DNA of 64,000 nucleotides, taken from NCBI GenBank assembly GCA_009760855.2, contig WPIO01000025.1, positions 1,068,501 through 1,132,500 of the forward strand, in the 5' to 3' direction. How positions within the stretch are numbered: position 1 is the first letter of the stretch; every line of letters begins with the position of its first letter. The stretch comes from Cristatella mucedo (Eukaryota; Bryozoa; Phylactolaemata; Cristatellidae). The translations under genes and the position numbers were made by a program. Positions 63,442 to 64,000 of the stretch are shown here, piece after piece. The notes beneath the pieces were generated by a model. The model ran no database searches. It was not told where the DNA came from and saw nothing but the letters and a program-made list of their open reading frames with translations.

Positions 63442-64000
63442 CAGAACTAATCAACCAGGGAAACAAAAGAAGTTGGTATCTCTCCACTAATGTCAAGTTA
63501 CTTCAATCTTGCTAATGCAGCTCACAATATTACCCAAGTAATGCGAGATACGGCATAATTATGGCTTAATTAAAACCAGAAGAGGATCGATCCCGACAGC
63601 ATATTCCACGGGTTGAGGGGGGGGGGTCATGGGTTACACTAGCAGCTAACTGCCGAACATGCCTTCATGTGGGTATAGTCGATGTATCTCAACCAGTAAG
63701 CATAGGAACTACTGCAAAATGATGGTAAATACTAAAGAAATGTTTTCGTTCATTATCTCATTGCGCAAAAGAACTTAATAGAGAACTGAACAAGGGAAAT
63801 CCAGATGTAGACCTATTCATTGATTAGCAGCCGGATAACTCCCGTGGCCGGTTTCGGTTCGAATTCCAATCTGTGTGGGAAATATTGCTCAGCTCACCCA
63901 TGGGTGTGCTACATGATAATAATGCTAGAAAAATCTCTAGTCGATCAAATCTGTAGTTCTATGCCTTTAAATATAGCCGACAACATTTGCGTTGGATTTG
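63442..64000. other. nothing recognised
   Basis: Contains a poly-G tract near 63618-63627 and no supported gene or repeat. Confidence 0.45.

Overview
This window looks like nuclear DNA from an invertebrate metazoan; I cannot name the species. The reasons are GT-AG spliceosomal introns, orthologs of two animal genes (WDR11 and the USP36/USP42 deubiquitinase), and a heavy load of L2/CR1-type LINEs, tRNA-derived SINEs, Tc1-like relics and long dinucleotide microsatellites. There are no operons, bacterial ribosome binding sites, CRISPR arrays or prokaryotic genes. Exons are clearly more GC-rich than the surrounding sequence. Nearly all long open frames outside the exons listed here are LINE remains or microsatellite artefacts.

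Layout. (1) 2.9-9.9 kb, plus strand: ten consecutive exons encoding the C-terminal third of WDR11, ending with a stop at 9912. Every splice junction is compatible in phase. The N-terminal exons must lie to the left of, or near, the window edge and were not found. (2) 10.0-10.5 kb, minus strand: an unidentified open frame of 177 codons, convergent with WDR11. (3) 11.6-16.4 kb: two large degraded LINE copies on the minus strand, one carrying a nested SINE. (4) 17.8-47.0 kb, minus strand: a complete USP36/42-like gene reconstructed as 15 exons over about 29 kb, from an N-terminal ATG at 47006 to a C-terminal stop near 17845. The catalytic Cys, His and Asp boxes are all visible. Its introns hold LINEs, SINEs, Tc1-like fragments, microsatellites and an unclassified repeat. 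(5) 47-57 kb: repeat-rich intergenic DNA with an inverted SINE pair, an interrupted LINE and a head-to-head LINE pair. (6) 57.7-64 kb: a GC-rich block with a possible small first exon on the minus strand, and two unidentified exon-like frames on the plus strand (near 62.0 kb and at 63.1-63.4 kb).

Mobile DNA. LINE-A is the dominant family. Its 3' end carries a compound stem-loop and a TTATT-type tail. SINE-A has a tRNA-like head fused to almost the same 3' end, so LINE-A is its likely mobilising partner. SINE-B is a second tRNA-derived family with a different 3' end. LINE-B is a second LINE lineage; one copy sits inside a SINE-B, flanked by a 7-base duplication.

How the genes relate. WDR11 (trans-Golgi vesicle tethering and ciliary signalling) and USP36/42 (nucleolar and nuclear deubiquitination) converge here but have no known joint pathway. 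I found no convincing new multi-gene system. The most unusual items are a 64-bp perfect tandem duplication that copies a splice donor of the USP gene, the shared LINE/SINE 3' stem-loop, and an exon-like segment lodged inside a split LINE.
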